A DNA stretch of 6,649 nucleotides. Source: Thiopontia sp964344785. GTDB lineage: Bacteria > Pseudomonadota > Gammaproteobacteria > GCF-002020875. How positions within the stretch are numbered: the first letter of the stretch is position 1; every line of letters starts with the position of its first letter. Below the pieces are notes generated by a model that made no database searches, had not been told where the DNA came from, and saw only the letters and a list, made by a program, of their open reading frames with translations. The translations under genes and the position numbers were made by a program. The DNA lies in the NCBI GenBank assembly GCA_964344785.1, contig CAYFOR010000142.1, positions 1 to 6,649 on the forward strand, given 5' to 3'. Below, one piece after another: positions 1-6,616 of this stretch.

Positions 1-50
1 GTCATCAATAACCAATTGAATTTATTCGATTAAACGTTGGGACACCAGTG
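1..50. mobile_element. Probable insertion-element end (left edge of window)
   Basis: The first 50 bases appear to be the terminus of an insertion element whose body lies outside the window. Positions 33-50 are the exact reverse complement of 6599-6616. A second block further in (13-23) matches 6626-6636 at 9 of 11 positions at the same distance from the outer edge, as expected for an internal transposase-binding site shared by both ends. The rest of the two ends differs, so they are probably the left and right ends of one element type rather than the same end twice. No transposase is visible and I do not recognise the family. Confidence 0.55.
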
Positions 51-136
51 AGACAGACCATTTTTTCTATAGATTGACGAGAGCGGCAACCACTCCAATC
101 GAAATCGTGTTCGCAACTCCTGACCGCTCGTCGCAT
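5..136 (-). CDS. Short reading frame with strong RBS, possibly a gene start cut by the element
   Basis: An ATG at 136 (minus strand) is preceded by AGGAGAGAGG at a good distance, the best-looking Shine-Dalgarno near the left end. The frame runs 43 codons, of which only about the first 28 lie outside the presumed element end (51-136); the rest reads through the inverted repeat to a stop at 5-7. The peptide is basic, has three Cys in total (two outside the element end) and matches no family I know. It could be the 5' end of the next gene of the operon, truncated by insertion, or a chance frame. An alternative overlapping frame starts at 206 and stops at 30 (58 codons) but has a poorer RBS. Neither shows a CheW or CheA motif. 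Confidence 0.2.
   Translation of the reverse strand: MRRAVRSCEHDFDWSGCRSRQSIEKMVCLTGVPTFNRINSIGY
33..50 (+). repeat. 18-bp terminal inverted repeat, left copy
   Basis: The sequence AACGTTGGGACACCAGTG is found here and, perfectly inverted, at 6599-6616. An 18-bp perfect match at the two extremes of a 6.6-kb window is very unlikely by chance. The outer edge is taken as position 50, because the matching right copy ends exactly where homology of the neighbouring kinase gene stops. Confidence 0.85.
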
Positions 137-236
137 AGTCCTCTCTCCTATGCCTGTTATGCCCCTGATAATACTTTGGGTGTGTTGGTGCGCTCTTATT
201 AATCATAGTCCATCAAATGGTTAGGAGCCAGCCGAA
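51..236. other. Gap between element end and cheR-like gene
   Basis: These 186 bases lie downstream of the methyltransferase gene and upstream of the left inverted repeat. I see no convincing rho-independent terminator for the operon. A GAGCGG/CCGCTC pair (about 81-86 and 124-129) could form only a weak, long-looped stem. Apart from the short frames starting at 136 and 206, nothing is recognisable. The lack of a terminator fits an operon that once continued leftward, but does not prove it. Confidence 0.5.
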
Positions 237-1730
237 TCATGACTGCAGCTTTTGCAGATATGCATGCAGTTCGGACGCCGTGATCTCACCATAGGGTTCA
301 ATGGTCTGGTTGGCGGGAAGACGACTGAGCAGATGGCCTGCAGAGGCACGCAGGCGTCTTGCCCGTTCGCTACGTGAATCCCGTTCCAGACTGGCCGCAA
401 GATCCAGATAGGCAGGAATGAAATTCTGGTTGAGGTAGAGTACCTTCTCCAGCAACTGAATTGCCTGCTCCGTCTCTCCGGTCAATTCCTTGAGTTGTGA
501 TTTGAGATAGTATCCCTGATAGAGAAACGGGTCATCGGACAGCACCTCATCCACCACCACTTCTGCCTGCCGATAATCGCCCAGGTTTGCCAGGCATTGG
601 GACTGAAGCAGCCTGGCGTGTAGCGGAAAGTGGTCGGCAGCCTCTTCAGCCTCTTCCATCGCCCTGAGGTACGCACCCGAGTGGAAGGATTCAATGGCCT
701 GTTGAAGCTGCTCATTCTGATCCATATCGCATGGTTCCGTTTCTCGCTTTTTCTGGTCTGTATCTTGATCTGTCTCCTGGTCGGTCAGCTGTCCGACTGA
801 ACATGCATCAGGAAGATCAGGCAGTGGTGCCAGTTGCAGTGATATGGAAGGAACCTTTGGGGAAACAGTGTGACCATCACTGCGCTGATAGATGACACTT
901 TCAGGATAGTGGACTGCATGCAGTCCCAGATCATCCCCCCGGATGCGTAACAGTTCGGTATGACCGGTCAACAGATAGCCACCGTCGGCCATCCGCCGGG
1001 TGATGGTATCCACCACCTGGTTGGCCGACTCCCGGTCAAAGTAGATCAACACGTTTCGGAACAGTATCAGATCCACCTCATGAGGCCCTTTTCCCTGCTT
1101 CAGAAAACGGTCATCAAGCAGATTCAGATGTTCGAACCGGGCCATCTCCCGGATATTCTGGTGGAGCAGATACCGTTCTCGATGGCCTTCAAAATAACGC
1201 GTAATCTCTCCCTGCTCCATCCCGCGCAGTGCCCAGCCACGATAGTGTCCCGCTGTTGCCCGCTGGAGGCGTTCATATGAGATATCACTACCCACCAGCT
1301 CCAGTTGCCATTGCCGCCAGTCCGGCAGCAGTTGCTGCAGCAGAATCGCCACGGTATAGAGCTCTTCACCCGCTGCACAACCGATACTCCATACCCTGAG
1401 CCGTCTCCGGCTCTGTCGGGACTGGAGCAGATCAGGAAGAATCTGGTATCGCAACAGGTTGATTTGCCCATGATCCCTGAAAAAGAAGCTTTCACCGATG
1501 GTGACCTGTTCAATCAGTTGCGACCATTCGGATGTCGGATCCGTATCGGCATGATCATCCTGTTCAGCCATCAGTCGCTGCCGATAGTCTTCAATCCCTT
1601 CCACCCCCAACTTGCGAATACGCTGCAGGATATAGGACGCGAGCCGCGTCTGTTCAGCCGTTTTCAGGTGATTTCCACTGTATGCTGCAATCAACTGGTC
1701 CAGTGATGACCATTCCCGGTGGTCAAACAT
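237..1730 (-). CDS. CheR-type protein-glutamate methyltransferase with C-terminal TPR region
   Basis: This 497-residue protein should transfer methyl groups from S-adenosylmethionine to receptor glutamates in the cytoplasm, probably of the MCP encoded just upstream. An N-terminal CheR helical domain (about 5-75) precedes the catalytic domain. The landmarks are TIGESFFFRD (77-86), the SAM-binding IGCAAGEELYTVA (116-128, with GEEL where GEEP is usual), GSDIS (147-151), LFRNVLIYFD (223-232, lacking the usual Cys before Arg) and GGYLLTGHTE (250-259). A polar linker with repeated TDQ (316-326) leads to TPR-like helical pairs at about 338-470. Classical CheR is under 300 residues; the CheR-plus-TPR form is known from WspC and other non-flagellar chemosensory clusters. 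The start lies 5 nt after the MCP stop, so the two are co-transcribed and perhaps translationally coupled; its own RBS is weak. I cannot assign it to a named system because CheW, CheA and CheB are not visible. Confidence 0.93.
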   Translation of the reverse strand: MFDHREWSSLDQLIAAYSGNHLKTAEQTRLASYILQRIRKLGVEGIEDYRQRLMAEQDDHADTDPTSEWSQLIEQVTIGESFFFRDHGQINLLRYQILPDLLQSRQSRRRLRVWSIGCAAGEELYTVAILLQQLLPDWRQWQLELVGSDISYERLQRATAGHYRGWALRGMEQGEITRYFEGHRERYLLHQNIREMARFEHLNLLDDRFLKQGKGPHEVDLILFRNVLIYFDRESANQVVDTITRRMADGGYLLTGHTELLRIRGDDLGLHAVHYPESVIYQRSDGHTVSPKVPSISLQLAPLPDLPDACSVGQLTDQETDQDTDQKKRETEPCDMDQNEQLQQAIESFHSGAYLRAMEEAEEAADHFPLHARLLQSQCLANLGDYRQAEVVVDEVLSDDPFLYQGYYLKSQLKELTGETEQAIQLLEKVLYLNQNFIPAYLDLAASLERDSRSERARRLRASAGHLLSRLPANQTIEPYGEITASELHAYLQKLQS

Positions 1731-1735
1731 TCTGC

Positions 1736-3661
1736 CTAAACCATACGGTGCAGACGTTCAGCGACAGCATTCAGGCCCTCAATATTCTGTCTCACCTGTT
1801 CAATGCCGGTCATGCTCTCATTCTGTCCACGGTTGATCTCTTCCATGGTCTGCAGCATCTGTGTGATCGCATCACTCTCCTGCTGGATCGTGGAGACAAT
1901 ATGCTCCACACTCTCTGCCGTACCCAGATAGGTGTCGATCACCGCCCCAAACAGATCGGAGATCTCATAGGCAGTCTGCACCCCGTCCTCAATGGTCTGC
2001 AGTCCGTTGCGAGTAATCTGAATGGTATTCCCCGACTCTTCCAGAATATCGCTCAGCTGCTTGCTGATCTTGCGAACCGACTCCTTGCTCTGCTCGGACA
2101 ACAGCCGGATCTCCTGCGCCACCACCTTGAATCCGGTACCTTTCTCATCGGCCCGAACCGCCTCAACGGCCGCATTGACGGACAGCAAACGTGTCTGATT
2201 GGCCAGGTCCAGCACGAAATTGGCGACATAATCGATCTCGCCAATGCGCTCTCCCAATCGCTCGATCTGATCAATGATCTCTTTCACCTGTTGTCTGATC
2301 TGCTCCAGATTGGTTGCAGAAATCTTGATCTTTTCACTGCCCTGAAGAACCACACGCTGTCCATCGGCCGCCTCCCTGCCGACAACCTCCACCTGCTCAC
2401 GGGTGACCCGGGCGGTCGATTCGAGTTGATTGATCGAGGTAGTGATCTGGCTGACCGCACTCAACTGCTGATGGGCGGTACTGACCTGTTCCTCCATGGT
2501 GGTGCCGAGCTCCCGTGACGCCATGGAGAGTTCAGCGACACTGCGTGAGAGTGTGCCGGTTAGAGAACGCGACACCCACCAGAACAGCAGCAGACTGACT
2601 GTCAGCGCGGATGAGACCACCATGATGATCATGTAACCCAATGTTCTCGACTCGGCAAATATCTCCTCAACATCCATCTCGGCGGCAATCATGTATTTTT
2701 TGTCGGCAATCATCAGCGGTGCGTAGGTCCCCATCACCTCCACACCACGGTAATCCGGATAGAGCCATACTGCACCTGAGTGCTTTGACTCATCTTGCTC
2801 CAGACTTGAGAGCCACTCACTACTCAATTCGGTCTCGACCTTCTGTTTCAGGACCGCCTGCTCCTTGAAAAACCGGGATGAACTCCGCATCAACAGATCC
2901 TCACCGACAAGATAGGTCTTTCCACTTTCACCCATTTTCCGGTAATCGGTGAAGAGATCGGAAATCTCCTCATAAGGGGGTGCAATCAATACCAGGCCAA
3001 TCTTCTCACCATACTCCCCGGTCACCACCTGCATCAGAAAGCCCATGATTGAGTTGTGACCAGGCAGCCACTCGAAATCGGAAAAGGTTGGGCGACCGCT
3101 CTCCAGGGCCTGCCGTGCAGCCTTGCTCAGGCGGCTGTCGGCCCACTTCGATGAAAAGAGGTTTTCACCCAGCCAGGGCACCTCGGCCACCGAATAGAGC
3201 AGATTGCCATCGATATCCATCAACTGAATATCGGTATACTCCTCTTCCTGAAGGAAGGTCTCCAGTCCCGTCCCCCACTTTGCCCGGATTTTCTCCCACT
3301 CATAGCTGTAGACATAGCCTGCTGCGTCCTGGCCACTGATTGCCACCCCATTGATGAAACCGGCAAGTGCATCACTGGTTGCAGGGTGCAGTGAAAGATA
3401 GGAGAGATCCTTTTCATAGCCATGTATGCGACTCTGGATATAGCGATTGCGAACCTCTGCCAGTGAGTCGAGGTGCTGGCTTGAGAGGCGTGTCAGGGTT
3501 TCAACGCTGCTGTTGTAACTGTAATAACCTGCAACCAGAAATGGGATCAACACCAGGCTTATGGTCCATAACAGCAGTTTGGCCCGGAACCCGCCCGACT
3601 TTGTTCCTGAAGCAGGATGTTCAGGTCGCTGCTCTGATGGCTTCATGGGTGACTTGTTCAT
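1736..3661 (-). CDS. Methyl-accepting chemotaxis protein, Cache-type sensor, HAMP not recognisable
   Basis: This 641-residue inner-membrane receptor should signal to a CheA kinase through CheW. A short basic cytoplasmic tail is followed by TM1 (about 28-46), a large periplasmic domain (about 47-340) and TM2 (about 341-363). The periplasmic part looks like a double Cache domain: SGKTYLVGEDLLMRSSSR (246-263) is the characteristic membrane-distal-to-proximal stretch. After TM2 there is no Pro or GD-type HAMP signature; coiled coil begins almost at once. The signalling hairpin tip is clear at about 485-525 (NQTRLLSVNAAVEAVRADE, then GTGFKVVAQEIR), with RADE and GTGFKVV where RAGE and GRGFAVV are usual. 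Candidate methylation pairs fitting the consensus are E391/Q392 and Q594/E595, placed on opposite arms. There is no C-terminal CheR-docking pentapeptide; it ends RLHRMV. It starts 26 nt after the binding-protein stop. Neither the first ATG nor the ATG at codon 6 has a good RBS. Confidence 0.95.
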   Translation of the reverse strand: MNKSPMKPSEQRPEHPASGTKSGGFRAKLLLWTISLVLIPFLVAGYYSYNSSVETLTRLSSQHLDSLAEVRNRYIQSRIHGYEKDLSYLSLHPATSDALAGFINGVAISGQDAAGYVYSYEWEKIRAKWGTGLETFLQEEEYTDIQLMDIDGNLLYSVAEVPWLGENLFSSKWADSRLSKAARQALESGRPTFSDFEWLPGHNSIMGFLMQVVTGEYGEKIGLVLIAPPYEEISDLFTDYRKMGESGKTYLVGEDLLMRSSSRFFKEQAVLKQKVETELSSEWLSSLEQDESKHSGAVWLYPDYRGVEVMGTYAPLMIADKKYMIAAEMDVEEIFAESRTLGYMIIMVVSSALTVSLLLFWWVSRSLTGTLSRSVAELSMASRELGTTMEEQVSTAHQQLSAVSQITTSINQLESTARVTREQVEVVGREAADGQRVVLQGSEKIKISATNLEQIRQQVKEIIDQIERLGERIGEIDYVANFVLDLANQTRLLSVNAAVEAVRADEKGTGFKVVAQEIRLLSEQSKESVRKISKQLSDILEESGNTIQITRNGLQTIEDGVQTAYEISDLFGAVIDTYLGTAESVEHIVSTIQQESDAITQMLQTMEEINRGQNESMTGIEQVRQNIEGLNAVAERLHRMV

Positions 3662-3687
3662 GTTCAGGGGATTCGATGACAGCGGTC

Positions 3688-4824
3688 CTAGCGGCTCTGT
3701 TGAGGCTTACCACGGCTGTGAGTTACCTTGTGTTCGGCTGCAAAACGGGGATCGGCAAACCTGTTCAGATCGACCGGGGCATCCAGAATCCCCCCCTCCA
3801 GGGCGAGATCCATCACGGCTCTCATCCCATCCATATCGATATCCAGATCATGGTAGCGTATCACATCCAGCTCCCGGTTCAGGCTCTCCAGGATTGCCTG
3901 ATGGTTGTGTGCCGGAATATGTTTTCGGATCAGATGCGCCATTTCATCCAACGCTGCTCCTTCCACATCTCTGGCGTAATCAAGATCAGATCCGGCCTGC
4001 TGGATGTAGCGGATGACTTCAGCAATCGCCTTCTGTTTGTTGCGGATCGCCTCATCGGTTGCGATGATGATGCACTCGACATGCCCCTTGGACGAAGGCA
4101 GTACGTCCTTGGAGTACCACGCCACCTTGCCATACCCTCCGGTCTCTACCACATCCGCCCAGGGGAGAGACTGTTCAAAGGCTGCTGCTGTGCTGCGACT
4201 GTTCTGCTGTTTGATGAACACGGGGGATCTCGGCGGCGGAACGGTAATGGCAACCACCTCCTGTCCCGTATCCGCTCTGCCCAACCCCATTGAGAGACCA
4301 TGATCCTTCAGATATTTGTAGAGAATGACGGTATGGGTGGCCAGAAGCGATGGCACCCCGATCTGTACCGCCTTTCCCTCGCTGCTGCTGGCCTTGCTGA
4401 TTGCAGCGGCAACCTGACCATCCGGTTTTCTGTCGGCACGACTGGCTGCCAGCCTCATCTGTGATGCCAGCACCTCATTGACTGCAAGTGCGTTTCCATC
4501 CCGGTGAATCAGGCTGACCCAACGGAAATCCGGGCGTTCATGAAACATGTCCAGCGCCATCGGCGAGATGATAAATGCCAATTCAGCTCGACCACTTCGA
4601 AAATAGGAGCGCAACAGCCGCCAGCTTTTCATTTGCTGAATCGAGAAGTCTGCATAACGCATCTGATCACGATATTTCTCGTAGGCGATAATGCCCGGGT
4701 AGTGATCTGCCAGTGGGATATAGAGCGCCTTCACACTCTCCCTGGCCATGACCTCGGTAGACAGAAGTGCGAACAGCAATGGCAGAAGCATTATGATCGC
4801 ACTTCGATATCTGTCTCTCTTCAT
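3688..4824 (-). CDS. Periplasmic substrate-binding protein, NrtA/CmpA/SsuA-like
   Basis: This is a 378-residue exported protein. A TTG start four codons upstream (4836) is possible, but the ATG at 4824 is preferred: it follows GGGGAAG at a normal spacing and directly begins a signal peptide with basic MKRDRYR, a hydrophobic core (about 9-22) and a likely cut after VMA (25-27). The mature protein resembles the NMT1/NrtA class of ABC binding proteins: IPLADHYPGIIAYEK near the N-terminus (36-50), a SWRLLRSYFRSGRAELAFIISPMAL block (67-91), HRDGNALAVN (107-116) where the family has an N-G-N-A motif, and a GGYGKVAWYSKDVLP region (229-243) in the second lobe. Relatives bind nitrate, bicarbonate, sulfonates or thiamine precursors; the ligand cannot be read here. 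No permease or ATPase gene adjoins. It is instead first in an operon with an MCP and a methyltransferase, suggesting a sensing role. The binding-fold call is fairly sure; the ligand is unknown. Confidence 0.82.
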   Translation of the reverse strand: MKRDRYRSAIIMLLPLLFALLSTEVMARESVKALYIPLADHYPGIIAYEKYRDQMRYADFSIQQMKSWRLLRSYFRSGRAELAFIISPMALDMFHERPDFRWVSLIHRDGNALAVNEVLASQMRLAASRADRKPDGQVAAAISKASSSEGKAVQIGVPSLLATHTVILYKYLKDHGLSMGLGRADTGQEVVAITVPPPRSPVFIKQQNSRSTAAAFEQSLPWADVVETGGYGKVAWYSKDVLPSSKGHVECIIIATDEAIRNKQKAIAEVIRYIQQAGSDLDYARDVEGAALDEMAHLIRKHIPAHNHQAILESLNRELDVIRYHDLDIDMDGMRAVMDLALEGGILDAPVDLNRFADPRFAAEHKVTHSRGKPQQSR

Positions 4825-4955
4825 AGTCTTCCCCAACTGTGCTTACTACTGACTGTAGCAAATTCATCTTTCAGCACAAACAATTCATTAGGTCGTTTGT
4901 AATCGCCTCCGGATGGTGGTAGCTTTCATTCACAACTTGACTGAGAGGAGGTCAC
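4825..4955. promoter_or_regulatory. Divergent intergenic region between binding-protein operon and Trp-rich gene
   Basis: This 131-bp gap must hold promoters for both directions. I cannot pick out a convincing sigma-70 or sigma-54 promoter by eye. Two possible operator features are present. The heptamer AATTCAT occurs at 4861-4867 and again at 4882-4888, exactly 21 bp (two helical turns) apart, and TTCATT recurs at 4925-4930. ACAAAC (4876-4881) and GTTTGT (4895-4900) form an inverted pair around a 13-bp spacer. Both are short enough to be chance. Confidence 0.45.
4946..4952 (+). promoter_or_regulatory. Strong Shine-Dalgarno of the Trp-rich protein gene
   Basis: AGGAGGT stands immediately before the ATG at 4956, leaving three bases between them. 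It is a near-perfect anti-16S match, stronger than that of any other gene in the window, and fixes the start. It suggests efficient translation, in keeping with an abundant structural protein. Confidence 0.8.
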
Positions 4956-5597
4956 ATGAAGAAGCGCGTATCCACCACACTGCTGCTCATCGCAACGGTT
5001 GGTATCTCCAGCCAGAGCAGTGCCTTTATAGATCCTGAAGAGTGGAAGATGGACAACTGGGGAAAATGGGATGAGTGGGATGGTCCTCCCGATATGCGTG
5101 ACTGGCGACGTGACCAGTGGGGAGATCTGGACCAATGGGGAGTTTTTCCGAATAGTGATCAACGTCTGCCATGGGAGCGATCCGGCGGCTGGGGGGAGAT
5201 GCCATGGAAACGTGATGGCATGCCCTGGAACAGTGGTGGTAACAACTGGGGAGGCTCTCCCTGGGGAAGAGGCGGCAGGAACTGGGGCGGTGCCCCATGG
5301 GGGGGAAACCGAGGCAATACGCCCTGGGGAAGTGGTTTTGGAAACTGGGGAAATATGCCCTGGGGCGGCAACCGGGGCGGTTGGGGACAGCAAGCACCTT
5401 GGGGGGGGAACCCAGGCTATGGCAACAATCGCTGGAACTCCTGGGGAGCGCCCCCTCAACAACAGCAGTGGGGAGGGCCGCAGCAGGGTTATGCACCTCA
5501 ATTTGACGGTCCCAGATATCCTTCCCGATCAAGGATGGAGCGGGCTGGTGGTGGACAGGCAACAGAAAAAGAGGCCGGGAACCCCGCCAATCAGTGA
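4956..5597 (+). CDS. Secreted Trp/Gly-rich Pro-Trp repeat protein, sulfur-globule-protein-like in composition
   Basis: This 213-residue protein begins with a clear signal peptide (MKKR, hydrophobic core to about 17, likely cut after SSA at 21-23). The mature chain contains 23 tryptophans and no cysteine. An acidic Trp section (24-70, with units such as WGKWDEWD) is followed by a repeat section (71-150) in which the dipeptide Pro-Trp occurs eight times, at W73, 84, 91, 103, 115, 124, 136 and 149. Spacing is usually near 12, on a theme like x-P-W-G-x-G-G-x-N-W-G-G. Then come a Gln-rich patch (168-177) and a charged tail. No enzymatic fold is expected. Small exported Gly/aromatic-rich repeat proteins of this kind coat periplasmic sulfur globules in purple sulfur and other sulfur-oxidising bacteria, so that role is plausible. 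A cell-envelope or matrix structural protein is the alternative. The gene stands alone, divergent from the chemosensory operon and convergent with the kinase remnant. That it is a gene is nearly certain; the function is a guess. Confidence 0.85.
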   Translation: MKKRVSTTLLLIATVGISSQSSAFIDPEEWKMDNWGKWDEWDGPPDMRDWRRDQWGDLDQWGVFPNSDQRLPWERSGGWGEMPWKRDGMPWNSGGNNWGGSPWGRGGRNWGGAPWGGNRGNTPWGSGFGNWGNMPWGGNRGGWGQQAPWGGNPGYGNNRWNSWGAPPQQQQWGGPQQGYAPQFDGPRYPSRSRMERAGGGQATEKEAGNPANQ

Positions 5598-5611
5598 CCA
5601 TTCATCCTTGG

Positions 5612-5640
5612 CACTCCGTTCAGCCAGGCTGAACGGAGTG
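5612..5640. terminator. Perfect 13-bp-stem hairpin in the convergent gap
   Basis: CACTCCGTTCAGC (5612-5624), loop CAG, then its exact reverse complement (5628-5640), lies 14 bases after the Trp-rich gene stop and 22 bases beyond the kinase gene stop. The placement suits a bidirectional terminator for the two convergent genes. It lacks a T-run on either strand, so it is not a textbook intrinsic terminator; it may instead act as a 3'-end stabilising stem for an abundant mRNA. Confidence 0.65.
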
Positions 5641-5655
5641 GTAATCGGTACGGTA

Positions 5656-5673
5656 CTGCCGGCTATCTGGCAG
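5656..5673. terminator. Minor stem overlapping the kinase stop codon
   Basis: CTGCC (5656-5660) pairs with GGCAG (5669-5673) around an 8-base loop that contains the kinase stop codon (5663-5665). The stem is only 5 bp and has no T-run. It could add to the larger hairpin next to it as a transcript end, but may be chance. Confidence 0.2.
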
Positions 5674-6598
5674 GCTTGAGGTACCGCTCCAGTACCTTTC
5701 TCAACTCCTTGCGGTCGATTGGCTTGGCCACAAAACCATCGCAACCCGCCTCTCTATACTCTTCCTGATGTTTGGTGAGTACATTGGCCGTCAGCGCGAT
5801 GATGGGTATCTCAACCCCTTCGGACCTGAGCTTTCGAGTTGCATCCAGCCCGTTCATCATGGGCATCTGCATATCCATCAAAATCAGATCCAGCGGCTGA
5901 TTGACCGATCTCTCAACCGCTTCAATACCATTGTTTGCGGCGATCACAGTCAATCCCATCGACTCCAGAATGCGTCGCTCCAGCAATTGCAGCGCAGGGG
6001 TGTCTTCGGCAACCAGCACGGTCCCGCTCAACTCAACCGGCTCCTGCTCGCTGTCCTCCAACTCGTCACCTGCAGATTTGATCTCCACATCGCTCGGGCG
6101 ATAGGGAATATGCAGTGTAAAAGTACTGCCGACCCCCTTTTCACTCTCGACAGAGATCTTTCCATTCATCATCTCCGCAAGGTTTCTGGAGATATAGAGG
6201 CCAAGCCCACTGCCACCGAATCGTCGCGAGGTTGTACTGCTGGCCTGTTCAAAACGCTGGAACAGACGCCCGACCTCATCTCCATTCATTCCGATGCCAT
6301 TGTCTTTCACCTTGAATAACAGCCATCCATCTTCCACGAAAGATGTCAATATAACAGTGCCTTGTGGTGAAAATTTGATGGCATTTCCAACCAGATTAGT
6401 GAGAATCTGGTGAATACGCTGGGGATCACCATTCAGCAGCATACGCTCTTCATAAAGGATCTCGACCGAGAATCGAACCCCGGCATCCTGAGCCCGTACC
6501 GCCAACATCTGCCAAAGTTCCTGAAGCAGCTTCGGTAGGTTGTAACGGATATCATCAATGGCAAATTTACCGGATTCGATCTTCGACATATCCATGAT
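5663..6598 (-). pseudogene. 3' remnant of a hybrid sensor histidine kinase (HATPase plus receiver), 5' part lost
   Basis: Residue numbers below count from the ATG at 6643, which lies in element sequence and is not a native start. The remnant begins at IMDMSKIESGKF (16-27), the conserved stretch that ends the dimerisation/HisKA domain in hybrid kinases. The ATP-binding domain follows intact: N box NLVGNAIKFS (83-92), G1 DNGIGM (114-119), F box RLFQRFEQ (126-133), G2 GGSGLGL (143-149) and GSTF (172-175). A receiver domain (about 207-323) has acidic E213/D214, phospho-acceptor D257 in LILMDMQMP, T285 and K307. The phosphorylatable His and all sensory domains are absent, because the sequence before residue 16 is not kinase-like and coincides with the inverted repeat at 6599-6616. 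The frame stays open to the window edge, so a fused fragment could be made, but it could not autophosphorylate in the usual way. There is no downstream output domain; it ends YLKPAR. Confidence 0.85.
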
Positions 6599-6616
6599 CA
6601 CTGGTGTCCCAACGTT
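6599..6616 (-). repeat. 18-bp terminal inverted repeat, right copy
   Basis: This is the exact inverted copy of 33-50. On the plus strand it reads CACTGGTGTCCCAACGTT, starting at the base after the last kinase-like codon (ATC, 6596-6598). One further base on the outside (6598 and 51) also matches but is assigned to flanking DNA. Confidence 0.85.

Noticed and set aside
81..129. GAGCGG/CCGCTC pair as a terminator or structured RNA
   Set aside because: Only a 6-bp stem with a loop of nearly 40 nt, little internal pairing and no T-run.
1532..2518. 328-codon plus-strand frame opposite the MCP and the start of cheR
   Set aside because: It spans two genes antisense, has no recognisable motif, and mirrors the heptad-biased codons of the MCP coiled coil.
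3367..4293. 308-codon plus-strand frame across the binding-protein/MCP junction
   Set aside because: Antisense to two well-supported genes with clear motifs and to their 26-nt gap; no RBS or domain.
4825..4836. TTG at 4836 as the start of the binding protein
   Set aside because: The ATG at 4824 has GGGGAAG at good spacing and directly begins a normal signal peptide; the TTG would add four residues without benefit.
4926..5601. Minus-strand frames of about 190 codons opposite the Trp-rich gene
   Set aside because: Pro/Ser-rich antisense translations of GGN and TGG codons; no domain, no plausible RBS, and the sense frame has a strong RBS and a signal peptide.
5071..5679. Long alternative plus-strand frame over the Trp-rich gene (about 200 codons)
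   Set aside because: It is the +1 shadow of a G-rich repetitive gene. It has no RBS of its own at its first ATG, lacks a signal peptide, and is open only because the repeats contain few stop triplets.
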